A stretch of DNA of 9,965 bases from Bacillota bacterium (GTDB taxonomy: Bacteria > Bacillota > Bacilli > Lactobacillales > Aerococcaceae), in NCBI GenBank assembly GCA_023442905.1, contig JAEZWY010000112.1, positions 1-9,965 of the forward strand. The letters are read 5' to 3'. Under the pieces are notes generated by a model. It was not told the DNA's origin and searched no databases. It saw only the letters and a program-made list of their open reading frames with translations. Positions 1 to 6,394 of the stretch are shown here, one piece after another. The number at the start of each line of letters is the position of its first letter. Position 1 is the first letter of the stretch. The translations under genes and the position numbers were made by a program.

Positions 1-1067
1 TACCAAACGTTGGAAAATCAACCTTATTTAATGCATTCACAAAATCTCAAGTGGAAGCTGCAAACTATCCGTTTGCAACAATCGACCCTAATGTGGGAGT
101 TGTTGAAGTACCAGATAGTCGTTTACAAACACTAACTGAATATTATGTACCTAAGAAAACAGTCCCAACAACCTTTGAATTTACGGATATCGCCGGAATC
201 GTTAAAGGTGCGAGTAAAGGTGAAGGTTTAGGAAATAAATTCCTAGCGAACATTCGTGAAGTGGATGCAATTGTCCATGTAGTTCGCTGTTTTGAAGATG
301 GAAACATTACGCACGTCTCTGGGAAAGTAGATCCAGCTGACGATATTGAAACCATCAACTTAGAACTTATTTTATCTGATTTAGAAACAGTGAATAAACG
401 CTATGAAAAAGCGATTAAAATGGCTAAATCTAAAGATCACGATGCGGTTGTTGAAGCAAATGCGCTAGCTAAAGTAAAAGAAGTATTAGAAGCTGGAAAA
501 TCAGCGCGTACAATTACTTTCACTGAAGAAGAACAACCATTTATTGACCGTATGTTCTTACTAACAACAAAACCAATTTTATACGTAGCAAATGTAAATG
601 AAGATGATGCAGCAACTGGTAATGACTATGTTGAAATCGTACGTGGTATTGCGAGTGAAGAAGATGCGGAAGTAGTTATCGTATCTGCACAAATCGAAGA
701 AGAGTTAGCCTCACTTGATGATGAAGACCGTGAAATGTTCATGGAAGACTTAGGCATGGAAGAATCAGGTTTAGACCGCCTTATCCAACGCGCTTATACC
801 TTATTAGGTCTTGAAACTTACTTTACTGCGGGTGTTCAAGAAGTACGCGCATGGACTTTCAAAAAAGGGATGAAAGCACCACAAGCAGCAGGTGTTATTC
901 ACTCGGACTTTGAAAAAGGTTTTATCCGCGCAGAAACTTTATCTTACGAAGATTTACTAACATATGGTAGTGAAAAAGCTGCTAAAGAAGCTGGTCGCTA
1001 CCGGTCTGAAGGTAAGGATTACGTCGTACAAGACGGCGATATCTTACTATTTAGATTTAACGTTTAA
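1..1067 (+). CDS. ychF: Redox/ribosome-associated ATPase YchF (5' partial)
   Basis: This is an Obg-family P-loop NTPase that binds ribosomes and, unusually for the family, prefers ATP. The gene is cut by the window start: the first whole codon is at base 3, and the frame opens inside the Walker A motif (PNVGKST). A GTG at base 51 is internal and is not the start. About 11-12 N-terminal residues are missing; the visible 354 codons then fit the usual length of about 365. Numbering from base 3, the G3 motif DIAG lies at residues 62-65, followed by the family-typical VKGASKGEGLGNKF stretch. The G4 position reads NVNE (about 197-200) instead of NKxD, which is the hallmark linked to ATP specificity. 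A charged, probably coiled-coil insert lies between them. The C-terminal TGS domain (from about 280) contains AWTFKKGMKAPQAAGVIHSD and ends DGDILLFRFNV. The next gene follows after 32 bp with no terminator between, so they are probably cotranscribed. Confidence 0.96.
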   Translation, partial: PNVGKSTLFNAFTKSQVEAANYPFATIDPNVGVVEVPDSRLQTLTEYYVPKKTVPTTFEFTDIAGIVKGASKGEGLGNKFLANIREVDAIVHVVRCFEDGNITHVSGKVDPADDIETINLELILSDLETVNKRYEKAIKMAKSKDHDAVVEANALAKVKEVLEAGKSARTITFTEEEQPFIDRMFLLTTKPILYVANVNEDDAATGNDYVEIVRGIASEEDAEVVIVSAQIEEELASLDDEDREMFMEDLGMEESGLDRLIQRAYTLLGLETYFTAGVQEVRAWTFKKGMKAPQAAGVIHSDFEKGFIRAETLSYEDLLTYGSEKAAKEAGRYRSEGKDYVVQDGDILLFRFNV

Positions 1068-1099
1068 TATCATTCAGGTAAAAGGAGATTTGACCAATC

Positions 1100-1846
1100 A
1101 TGGCATTAGGAAATGAGAAAAAATCAAGAGCCGATATTCAAGCTGAACGTGAAGCGGAAGTAAAAGCAGCCCGCCAACGTATCAAAGATGAACGTGAGGA
1201 TCTTTATACAAGCTTAACCAAACGTAACCAAGAGTTTATGATTAAATTCATGAATGAAATCAAGGCTTTAGGTTATGATGGTGATCTTGACTTAAAAGAA
1301 AATCAAATGCTACATACCCTTTTAACAGAGCAAGACAAAGGGGTTACAGCTAAACAATTATATGGCACACCAACAACTTACGCCCAAGAACTACATGAAA
1401 ACCCTAATGAGGCGAATGGTTCATCACCAGCAGGCGATAGCCCATTTTGGCACTATTGGGTTGAAGGAGGCTTATTAATTGGTGGTGTATTTGCTGGTAT
1501 TTCAGGATTAACCCTATTAATTGGTTCTGAAAATGCGAGCTCAGGACCAGCTGGTTTATTCACCCTAATCTTGAACTTTATTATTGGAGGATTAGCTATG
1601 GCTGTGTTGACAACCAACCAACCTGATATGTCTAAACCGAAGAAAGAACGTGGCACTATGCGCTATATCTTGATTTCAGTAGCTGTTCTATTAGCTTGGA
1701 TCCTACTCATTTCTTTAACAGAATTTCTACCAACAGGTATCAATCCAAAATTACCGCTATTCGCTTATCTAGCACTAGCTGCCCTTGGTTTAGCAGGCAG
1801 ATGGTGGTTTAAACGTGAATTTGACATCCAAAATACTTTATTCTAA
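1100..1846 (+). CDS. DUF1129-type integral membrane protein
   Basis: This is a 248-residue protein of unknown function that I place in the DUF1129 membrane family common in Lactobacillales; the assignment comes from architecture and context, not a search. The first ~110 residues are soluble and highly charged (many K/E/R, probably helical). They are followed by four hydrophobic segments at roughly 120-142, 149-171, 189-210 and 218-236, and a short basic C-terminus. There is no signal peptide, so the N-terminal domain is expected in the cytoplasm. A ribosome binding site AAAGGAG (1081-1087) supports the ATG at 1100. It lies 32 bp behind ychF and ends just before a strong terminator, so it is the last gene of that unit. 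In lactobacilli and enterococci I recall a similar gene between ychF and guaB, which fits here apart from the two genes inserted after it. No catalytic motif is visible. Confidence 0.82.
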   Translation: MALGNEKKSRADIQAEREAEVKAARQRIKDEREDLYTSLTKRNQEFMIKFMNEIKALGYDGDLDLKENQMLHTLLTEQDKGVTAKQLYGTPTTYAQELHENPNEANGSSPAGDSPFWHYWVEGGLLIGGVFAGISGLTLLIGSENASSGPAGLFTLILNFIIGGLAMAVLTTNQPDMSKPKKERGTMRYILISVAVLLAWILLISLTEFLPTGINPKLPLFAYLALAALGLAGRWWFKREFDIQNTLF

Positions 1847-1853
1847 GCAAATC

Positions 1854-1884
1854 AGTCTGTCAGTAAAGCTGGCAGGCTTTTTTT
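1854..1884 (+). terminator. Intrinsic terminator after the ychF operon
   Basis: A 10-bp stem (1854-1863 with 1869-1878, two G-U pairs) closes a 5-nt loop and runs into seven T residues (1878-1884). It sits 7 bp after the stop codon of the membrane protein gene, and a new operon begins behind it. Confidence 0.88.
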
Positions 1885-1917
1885 AGGCAAATAAACCTAT
1901 TGACCGAGTTGATATTT

Positions 1918-1946
1918 TTGGCATCATGTAGAATCTTCGTTAAGAT
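1918..1946 (+). promoter_or_regulatory. Putative sigma-A promoter of the thioredoxin-like operon
   Basis: TTGGCA (1918-1923) and TAAGAT (1941-1946) are separated by 17 bp. This would start transcription near 1953 and leave a short leader carrying the ribosome binding site at 1964-1969. The -10 matches only 4 of 6 consensus bases. Alternatives in the same stretch are TTGACC at 1900, TTGATA at 1909 and TAGAAT at 1929, but their spacings are poor. Placement between a terminator and an operon makes a promoter here likely; the exact boxes are uncertain. Confidence 0.45.
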
Positions 1947-1980
1947 AAAGGTATTAAATATACAAAGGACGTGTAATAAA

Positions 1981-3066
1981 ATGGATGCAACAAATATTGA
2001 TTTTTCAACTGTTTCAGATGAACTAGGCTTTCGTTACGGGAAAGCGGACGCGCCGGTAAAATTATATGCTTACTTAAACGTAGAGTGTCCTTTTTCCCGG
2101 AAATTCGAACAACAAAATACAGCCATTATTCAAGAATTTGTTGAAGTAGGTAAGGTGCAGTATATTGTTAAGCCAGTTGATCGCCCAACTGGTCACTTGC
2201 GTAAAGGGAATGTCATGCATAGTTATCTGACTTACGATGATCCAGAAAACGCCTTTAAGCAGTTAACAGAGATGTTTGCAACCCGACAAGAATGGACAGA
2301 ATTGGATGAAGCGGGCGTAGCTGAATATGCTGAAAATCAATTAGGTTATAGTAAGCAAGACCATGACGATACCCAAGAAGCGATTAAAGCAGAAGCTGTA
2401 GAAGTAGGGACAAAAACTGTGCCAACAGCCTATGTATTTGGTCAAGTGTTCGATGAACATGAAGACAATAACACCATTCGTGACTGGTTTAATGCAGCAT
2501 ATCAAACGGCAACTGCGACAGAAGCATTTGATTTTGCTGCCGATAAATTAGATTTAGATAAGGTTACAGATAAACGTGCTATCAAATATGGTCAAGATGA
2601 CGCGCCAATTAAAGTGACAGAGTACTTGAATTTCCGTTGCCAAGGATCTAAGAATTTTGAAGATAAGATGTCAGAAAAGTTAGAAGCTTTAGCAGATGAA
2701 GGGAAAATTCAACGGATTATCAAGCATGTAGATATCGAAAAAGCAGGCTTGTCAAAAGGGGAAGCCATCAACCGTTTTGTAGATTACAAAGACCAAGAAA
2801 AAGCCTATAAACAATTTAAAGAGATATTCGCTCGCCATGGAGAATGGAAAACCACTGATTTTGCTGGTATCGTAGACTATGCTATTGAAACTTTGTCATA
2901 TCAATATCAAGGGAACCGACTACAAAATGATATTGTAAAAGCAGAATTTGAAGCAATTGGTGGTACAGTTACCCCAACAATTGTCGTAAACAATGAGAAA
3001 GCTTTTGTAGGTCCAACAGCAAGTGAGGACTTAGCAGCTTACTTAGATGAGAAAATTGCTCAGTAA
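1981..3066 (+). CDS. Tandem two-domain DsbA/thioredoxin-like protein, one Cys per domain
   Basis: This is a 361-residue protein made of two homologous thioredoxin-fold domains of the DsbA/'Thioredoxin_4' type (about 1-180 and 181-361). Each domain starts with a YGxxDAPxK strand, then the active-site region: CPFS at 36-39 and CQGS at 220-223. Each later has the cis-proline loop (TVPT with P148; VTPT with P332). A shared middle motif reads LRKGN.MHSYLTY in domain 1 and LSKGEAINRFVDY in domain 2, followed by EW(T/K). These are the only two cysteines, so each site is monothiol (CxxS) and cannot form the intramolecular disulfide of a classic oxidase. There is no signal peptide or membrane segment, so a cytoplasmic location is inferred. 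I chose the ATG at 1981 because AAAGGA lies at 1964-1969; the reading frame stays open upstream to a TTG at 1900, but that stretch overlaps the promoter region and has no ribosome binding site. It is followed after 25 bp by a single-domain paralogue. The substrate is unknown; a role in glutathione- or bacillithiol-like deglutathionylation, a peroxide response, or an adaptor function is only speculation. Confidence 0.85.
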   Translation: MDATNIDFSTVSDELGFRYGKADAPVKLYAYLNVECPFSRKFEQQNTAIIQEFVEVGKVQYIVKPVDRPTGHLRKGNVMHSYLTYDDPENAFKQLTEMFATRQEWTELDEAGVAEYAENQLGYSKQDHDDTQEAIKAEAVEVGTKTVPTAYVFGQVFDEHEDNNTIRDWFNAAYQTATATEAFDFAADKLDLDKVTDKRAIKYGQDDAPIKVTEYLNFRCQGSKNFEDKMSEKLEALADEGKIQRIIKHVDIEKAGLSKGEAINRFVDYKDQEKAYKQFKEIFARHGEWKTTDFAGIVDYAIETLSYQYQGNRLQNDIVKAEFEAIGGTVTPTIVVNNEKAFVGPTASEDLAAYLDEKIAQ

Positions 3067-3091
3067 ATAGATTATCAAAGGAGATAGATAT

Positions 3092-3604
3092 ATGGCCTTT
3101 CAAACAGATAAAATTACCTATCAAGATGCTATCAAATTGGGTAAGGATACCGCTAAGGTAAAAATTGTTGAATATTATAACTTAGCATGTCCAGATGCCT
3201 TAAGTTATCAAGAGCAATTTGCTTTTTTCTTAGACCCTTTGGTAAAAACGGGACAGGTACAACGTATATTAAAGCACTATAATAAGACTAGTCCTCGCTT
3301 ACAAAAGGGGAATGTTGTCCATGATTATATTGACTATGCAGAACAAGAAATTGCTTATTCGATGGTGGACCAATATATGCGGTCACAAAATGACTGGACC
3401 CAATTAGACTTGGATAAAGTTGAGGCTTATCTAGCACAACAAGGGCTAGTACAACAAGATAATAATGAGCTTTCAGCACGTGTATTTGAAGAAGCTCAAG
3501 CGGTAGGTGTAGGTGCTGTTCCAACAATTTTTGTGGGTGACCAAGCTTTTGTTGAGACAGTAAATCCAGAGTTGTTTAAGCAAGCAATTATGGAGCGAAT
3601 CTAA
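3092..3604 (+). CDS. Single-domain DsbA/thioredoxin-like protein, monothiol
   Basis: This is a 170-residue paralogue of the two domains encoded just upstream. It keeps the same order of landmarks: a VKIVEYYNLAC strand leading to CPDA at 33-36, LQKGNVVHDYIDY at about 70-82, a DW(T) motif near 101, and the cis-proline loop AVPT with P144. C33 is the only cysteine; the position of the usual second cysteine is alanine, whereas the neighbours carry serine there. The start is well supported by AAAGGAG (3077-3083), 8 bp before the ATG. The 25-bp gap to the previous gene and a terminator 49 bp after the stop indicate a two-gene operon. No signal peptide is visible, so a cytoplasmic protein is inferred. 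The family assignment is by motif order and homology to the neighbour; the biochemical activity cannot be read from the sequence. Confidence 0.82.
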   Translation: MAFQTDKITYQDAIKLGKDTAKVKIVEYYNLACPDALSYQEQFAFFLDPLVKTGQVQRILKHYNKTSPRLQKGNVVHDYIDYAEQEIAYSMVDQYMRSQNDWTQLDLDKVEAYLAQQGLVQQDNNELSARVFEEAQAVGVGAVPTIFVGDQAFVETVNPELFKQAIMERI

Positions 3605-3652
3605 CTTATATAAAATGTCTATTTGATAAAAGCGTATAAATTAATAATTTTG

Positions 3653-3679
3653 AGTCGTGATGGTATGTCACGGCTTTTT
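3653..3679 (+). terminator. Intrinsic terminator after the thioredoxin-like operon
   Basis: An 8-bp stem (AGTCGTGA 3653-3660 with TCACGGCT 3668-3675, one G-T pair) closes a 7-nt loop and is followed by a short T run (3675-3679). The T run is only five long, so termination may be incomplete. Confidence 0.75.
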
Positions 3680-3724
3680 ATGATCATTTACTTCAAAAAA
3701 GAAACCTTTTTTAGAAAAAAAACT

Positions 3725-3737
3725 ATTTCCGAACATT
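3725..3737 (+). promoter_or_regulatory. PurBox (putative PurR site), perfect consensus match
   Basis: ATTTCCGAACATT matches the Firmicutes PurBox consensus AWWWCCGAACWWT at all 13 positions and is on the same strand as guaB, 186 bp before its start. PurR binds such boxes and controls purine synthesis genes, as repressor in Bacillus and as activator in Lactococcus. The link to guaB is inferred from position; the box is about 150 bp upstream of the predicted transcription start, farther than usual. Confidence 0.62.
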
Positions 3738-3787
3738 AACAATTGATGCAATAATTTGAAACAATATACGCTAGTCCCAATTTAATT

Positions 3788-3800
3788 AAAAACGAACGAT
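3788..3800 (+). promoter_or_regulatory. Second, degenerate PurBox-like site
   Basis: AAAAACGAACGAT agrees with AWWWCCGAACWWT at 11 of 13 positions; the first C of CCGAAC is A and one W is G. It lies in the same orientation as the perfect box, 63 bp downstream of it, and about 76 bp before the predicted guaB -10. Lactococcal PurBoxes are typically about that far upstream of the transcription start. AT-rich surroundings make a chance partial match possible. Confidence 0.4.
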
Positions 3801-3846
3801 ATCTTTAATAAATAAAAATAATACATTTATTTACGAAATATAATGG

Positions 3847-3875
3847 TTGACCTTGTTGATTAATGGTGGTAGGAT
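3847..3875 (+). promoter_or_regulatory. guaB: Putative sigma-A promoter of guaB
   Basis: TTGACC (3847-3852, 5 of 6) and TAGGAT (3870-3875, 4 of 6) are spaced by 17 bp. Transcription would begin near 3882, leaving a leader of about 29 nt, too short for a riboswitch. Control is therefore more likely to act from upstream DNA sites. Confidence 0.6.
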
Positions 3876-3910
3876 AGTAAAAATCAATTTTACAAAGAAA
3901 AGGGGAATGA

Positions 3911-5401
3911 ATGAAAATGACTACTGCATGGGAAAACAAATTCGCTAAAGAGGGATTAACATTCGATGACGTCTTATTAATGCCAGCACATTCTGAGGTG
4001 TTGCCAAATGAGGTAGATTTAGGTATAGAGCTAGCACCAAACTTAAAATTGAATATCCCAATCCTTTCAGCATCTATGGATACTGTAACTGATGCAAGTA
4101 TGGCGATTGCTATGGCGCGTCAAGGTGGTTTGGGTATTATTCATAAAAACATGACGATTGCCCAACAAGCAGATGAAGTGCGTAAGGTTAAACGTTCAGA
4201 GTCAGGTGTCATTTCAGATCCATTCTACCTATTCCCAGAATCACCAGTTCACGAAGCAGAAGCATTGATGGTTCGTTACCGTATTTCTGGTGTACCAATT
4301 ATCAATAATGAAGCAGACCATAAATTAGTGGGTATCCTAACAAACCGTGATATCCGTTTCTTAGAAGACCATGACCAAGCGATTGAAAATGTGATGACTA
4401 AAGACAACTTAGTTGTTGCACCACAAGGAACTTCTCTAGAAGAAGCGAGTCATATCTTATATGAAAATCGTATTGAGAAATTATTATTAGTTGATGATGA
4501 AGGTCGTTTGACAGGTTTAGTCACTATTAAAGATATTGAACGTGTGACAGACTATCCAAATTCAGCTAAAGATGCTAAAGGTCGTTTGATTGCTGGGGCA
4601 GCCGTTGGTGTAACATCAGATACGTTTGAACGTGTTACGGCCTTATTAGAAGCGGGTGCAGATGCTATTGTAATCGACACAGCTCATGGACACTCTGCAG
4701 GTGTTTTACGTAAGATTGCACAAATCCGCCAAGAATTTCCGGATGCTACTTTAATTGCTGGTAACGTTGCAACTGCTGAAGGTACTCGTGCTTTATATGA
4801 AGCAGGCGTTGACGTTGTTAAAGTAGGGATTGGACCAGGTTCAATTTGTACAACCCGTGTAGTTGCTGGTGTGGGTGTACCACAAATTACCGCAATTTAT
4901 GATGCAGCCAATGTTGCTAATGAATACGGAAAAACGATTATTGCTGATGGTGGGATTAAGTACTCAGGTGATATCGTTAAAGCCTTAGCAGCTGGTGGAC
5001 ATGCAGTAATGCTAGGTTCTATGTTAGCTGGTACAGATGAAGCACCAGGTGAATTAGAAATCTTCCAAGGTCGCCAATTTAAAACATACCGTGGTATGGG
5101 ATCATTAGGCGCTATGAAGAAAGGGTCTGCAGACCGCTACTTCCAAGGCGAGGTCAACGAAGCCAATAAGTTAGTACCTGAAGGAATCGAAGGACGCGTA
5201 GCTTATAAAGGGGCTGTTTCTGGCATTATCTTCCAATTACTTGGTGGTATTGAATCGGGTATGGGTTATTGTGGTGCAGCAACAGTTGAAGCCTTACGTC
5301 AAAATGCACAATTTATTCGCATGACAGGTGCAGGTTTGATTGAATCGCATCCACATGATGTACAAATCACCAAAGAGTCACCAAATTATTCAAGAGGCTA
5401 A
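3911..5401 (+). CDS. guaB: Inosine-5'-monophosphate dehydrogenase
   Basis: The enzyme oxidises IMP to XMP with NAD+, the committed step toward GMP, in the cytoplasm as a tetramer or octamer. The 496-residue length is normal for bacterial IMPDH. The N-terminal catalytic half contains GLTFDDVLL and SASMDTVTDA. Two CBS domains sit at about 100-215 (SGVPIINN, VGILTNRDIRF, GLVTIKDIE). The barrel resumes with the active-site loop GPGSICTTR, where C313 is the covalent nucleophile, then IADGGIKYSGDIVKALAAGG, the YRGMGSLGAM segment, and the R409-Y410 pair in SADRYF that activates water. The mobile flap VPEGIEGRV follows. All key residues are present. AGGGGA (3901-3906) is the ribosome binding site. 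It is close to the ATG at 3911, and a second in-frame ATG at 3917 (giving MTTAWENKF, nearer to other IMPDHs) is an equally credible start. The gene is monocistronic, between its own promoter and terminator. Confidence 0.97.
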   Translation: MKMTTAWENKFAKEGLTFDDVLLMPAHSEVLPNEVDLGIELAPNLKLNIPILSASMDTVTDASMAIAMARQGGLGIIHKNMTIAQQADEVRKVKRSESGVISDPFYLFPESPVHEAEALMVRYRISGVPIINNEADHKLVGILTNRDIRFLEDHDQAIENVMTKDNLVVAPQGTSLEEASHILYENRIEKLLLVDDEGRLTGLVTIKDIERVTDYPNSAKDAKGRLIAGAAVGVTSDTFERVTALLEAGADAIVIDTAHGHSAGVLRKIAQIRQEFPDATLIAGNVATAEGTRALYEAGVDVVKVGIGPGSICTTRVVAGVGVPQITAIYDAANVANEYGKTIIADGGIKYSGDIVKALAAGGHAVMLGSMLAGTDEAPGELEIFQGRQFKTYRGMGSLGAMKKGSADRYFQGEVNEANKLVPEGIEGRVAYKGAVSGIIFQLLGGIESGMGYCGAATVEALRQNAQFIRMTGAGLIESHPHDVQITKESPNYSRG

Positions 5402-5423
5402 TCAGTTTACGACAATATTATTG

Positions 5424-5463
5424 AAGGGCAAGTGGAGTCAGCAAGACTGCGCTTGCTCTTTTT
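5424..5463 (+). terminator. Intrinsic terminator of guaB
   Basis: A long hairpin (5426-5439 with 5445-5458, one mismatch and a few G-T pairs, 5-nt loop) runs into TTTTT (5459-5463). Two A-T pairs can extend the base. It starts 22 bp after the guaB stop codon. Confidence 0.88.
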
Positions 5464-5511
5464 CTATAAGAAAAATGATAAATAAAGGTGGATGAAGCTT
5501 GTGAAATCAAG

Positions 5512-5529
5512 TCTTAAGGCATTCTTAAC
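5512..5529 (+). repeat. 11-bp-periodic direct repeat, candidate response regulator operator
   Basis: TCTTAAG (5512-5518) and TCTTAAC (5523-5529) are 7-bp direct repeats separated by 4 bp (GCAT). This is the head-to-tail, 11-bp-period layout used by OmpR/PhoB-family dimers. A weak third unit (TTTGAAT, 5534-5540) continues the phase. The site lies about 45-60 bp upstream of the predicted -10 of the two-component operon, a typical activator position. The same bases also form a TTAAG/CTTAA inverted repeat, so a palindromic operator is an alternative. Confidence 0.42.
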
Positions 5530-5569
5530 TACTTTTGAATAGAAATATAGGACTTATGTGGCTGGGGTT

Positions 5570-5578
5570 TGTTAAAAT
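5570..5578 (+). promoter_or_regulatory. Putative extended -10 promoter of the two-component/dacA operon
   Basis: TGTTAAAAT is a TGn extension joined to TAAAAT (5 of 6 to TATAAT). No good -35 is found 16-18 bp upstream, which suits an activator-dependent or extended -10 promoter. The expected start is near 5585, about 29 nt before the regulator gene. Confidence 0.5.
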
Positions 5579-5613
5579 AAGGTAGAGAAACTATAGAGTT
5601 CGGAGGATGACCT

Positions 5614-6297
5614 ATGAAAATTTTAATCACTGATGATGATAAGGAAATCGTTGAATTATTAACTATTTATGCGACAAATGAAGATTATGAGGTAGTCCAA
5701 GCTTTTGACGGCGATGAAGCATTGAAGAAAATTGCTGAAAATCCTGATATTGCTATGATGGTATTAGATATTATGATGCCTGGAAAAGACGGGATTACAG
5801 TAATTAAAGAGTTACGCAAACGTGACGTAGATATGCCTATCCTATTATTATCGGCTAAATCATCTGATATGGATAAAATTTCTGGTTTAACAACAGGTGC
5901 AGATGACTATGTGACAAAACCATTCAACCCATTAGAAGTCATGGCGCGTATTAAGTCATTATTACGCCGTGCTAGTGCCGGTGGTGATGATTCTGCCACT
6001 ATTGAAGTGGGACCACTTGTGATCAACAAAAATTCCCATGAAGTAACAACGACAGATGGTCAACAAATTCAACTAACTGCACTAGAATTTGGTATATTAT
6101 ACTTACTAGCAAGCAATCCTAATAATGTATTCTCAGCCGATGAGATTTTTGAACGCGTATGGCAGCAAGAATCGGTTGTATCAGCCAAGACAGTAATGGT
6201 TCACGTGAGTCACTTACGCGATAAAATTGGTGAAGCGACCGGTGGCGATAAAGTGATCTCAACTGTTTGGGGCGTAGGTTATAAGATTACAGCTTAA
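5614..6297 (+). CDS. OmpR/PhoB-family response regulator, VanR-like
   Basis: This is a 227-residue cytoplasmic transcription factor. The receiver domain (1-115) has the acidic cluster D7-D9, the phospho-acceptor D52 in VLDIMMPG, S80-A81-K82 in place of the more usual TA pair, and K102 in TKPF. A short linker leads to a winged-helix DNA-binding domain (about 130-226) with LTALEFGILYLLASNPNNVFS, and the recognition region VSAKTVMVHVSHLRDKIGE, ending with VWGVGYKI. The ribosome binding site CGGAGGA (5601-5607) is well placed for the ATG at 5614. The partner kinase follows within about 100 bp, then a D,D-carboxypeptidase. Kinase type and genetic context point to a VanR-like regulator of cell-wall peptide trimming; the signal is unknown. 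The promoter upstream carries a phased direct repeat that could be its own target. Confidence 0.93.
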   Translation: MKILITDDDKEIVELLTIYATNEDYEVVQAFDGDEALKKIAENPDIAMMVLDIMMPGKDGITVIKELRKRDVDMPILLLSAKSSDMDKISGLTTGADDYVTKPFNPLEVMARIKSLLRRASAGGDDSATIEVGPLVINKNSHEVTTTDGQQIQLTALEFGILYLLASNPNNVFSADEIFERVWQQESVVSAKTVMVHVSHLRDKIGEATGGDKVISTVWGVGYKITA

Positions 6298-6312
6298 AAG
6301 CTTTTTTGGAAA

Positions 6313-6352
6313 AGGGGTGAAGCGTATTTGCTGGCACCCCTAGTCCTTTTTT
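6313..6352 (+). terminator. Terminator-like hairpin between regulator and kinase (possible attenuator)
   Basis: AGGGGTG (6313-6319) pairs with CACCCCT (6335-6341), and AGC (6321-6323) with GCT (6330-6332) inside it. The T run (6347-6352) begins five bases after the stem. An alternative fold pairs AAAAGG with CCTTTT at the base and GGTG with CACC above. Because the kinase and carboxypeptidase have no other clear promoter, this is best read as a partial terminator that lowers expression of the downstream genes relative to the regulator. Confidence 0.5.
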
Positions 6353-6394
6353 ATGTTAGTCGTTTAGATGAGTAGTAGTGATAGAGGTGAGCTC

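Larger units (their letters stand above)
3605..3910. other. Intergenic region between the thioredoxin-like operon and guaB
   Basis: These 306 bp hold a terminator (3653-3679), an A/T-only inverted repeat (AAAAAAG 3695-3701 with CTTTTTT 3706-3712), a perfect PurBox match (3725-3737), a PurBox-like site (3788-3800), the guaB promoter (3847-3875) and the guaB ribosome binding site. I see no gene in it on either strand. A weak second promoter candidate, TTGATG 3743-3748 with TATACG 3765-3770 (16-bp spacing), lies between the two PurBox sites. Confidence 0.7.

Noticed and set aside
51..53. GTG as the start of ychF
   Set aside because: The frame is open upstream to the window edge and already contains the Walker A motif, so this codon is internal.
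143..358. Minus-strand frames within ychF, the membrane protein gene, the thioredoxin-like gene, the kinase, dacA and serS
   Set aside because: All lie antisense to well-supported genes, lack ribosome binding sites and recognisable motifs, and are explained as shadows of the coding strand.
1900..1980. Upstream extension of the two-domain thioredoxin-like protein from TTG at 1900
   Set aside because: The stretch overlaps the promoter region, has no ribosome binding site at 1900, and the extra residues are not domain-like; ATG 1981 has AAAGGA in front.
3695..3712. AAAAAAG/CTTTTTT inverted repeat as a second terminator
   Set aside because: The stem is A-T only apart from one pair and has no following T run; it is more likely an A/T tract with DNA-bending or promoter-upstream effects, if any.
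5492..5542. A 16-codon open frame (ATG at 5492) behind AAAGGTGG
   Set aside because: It is very short, the ribosome binding site abuts the ATG, and it overlaps the candidate operator upstream of the mapped promoter; there is no sign of coding selection.
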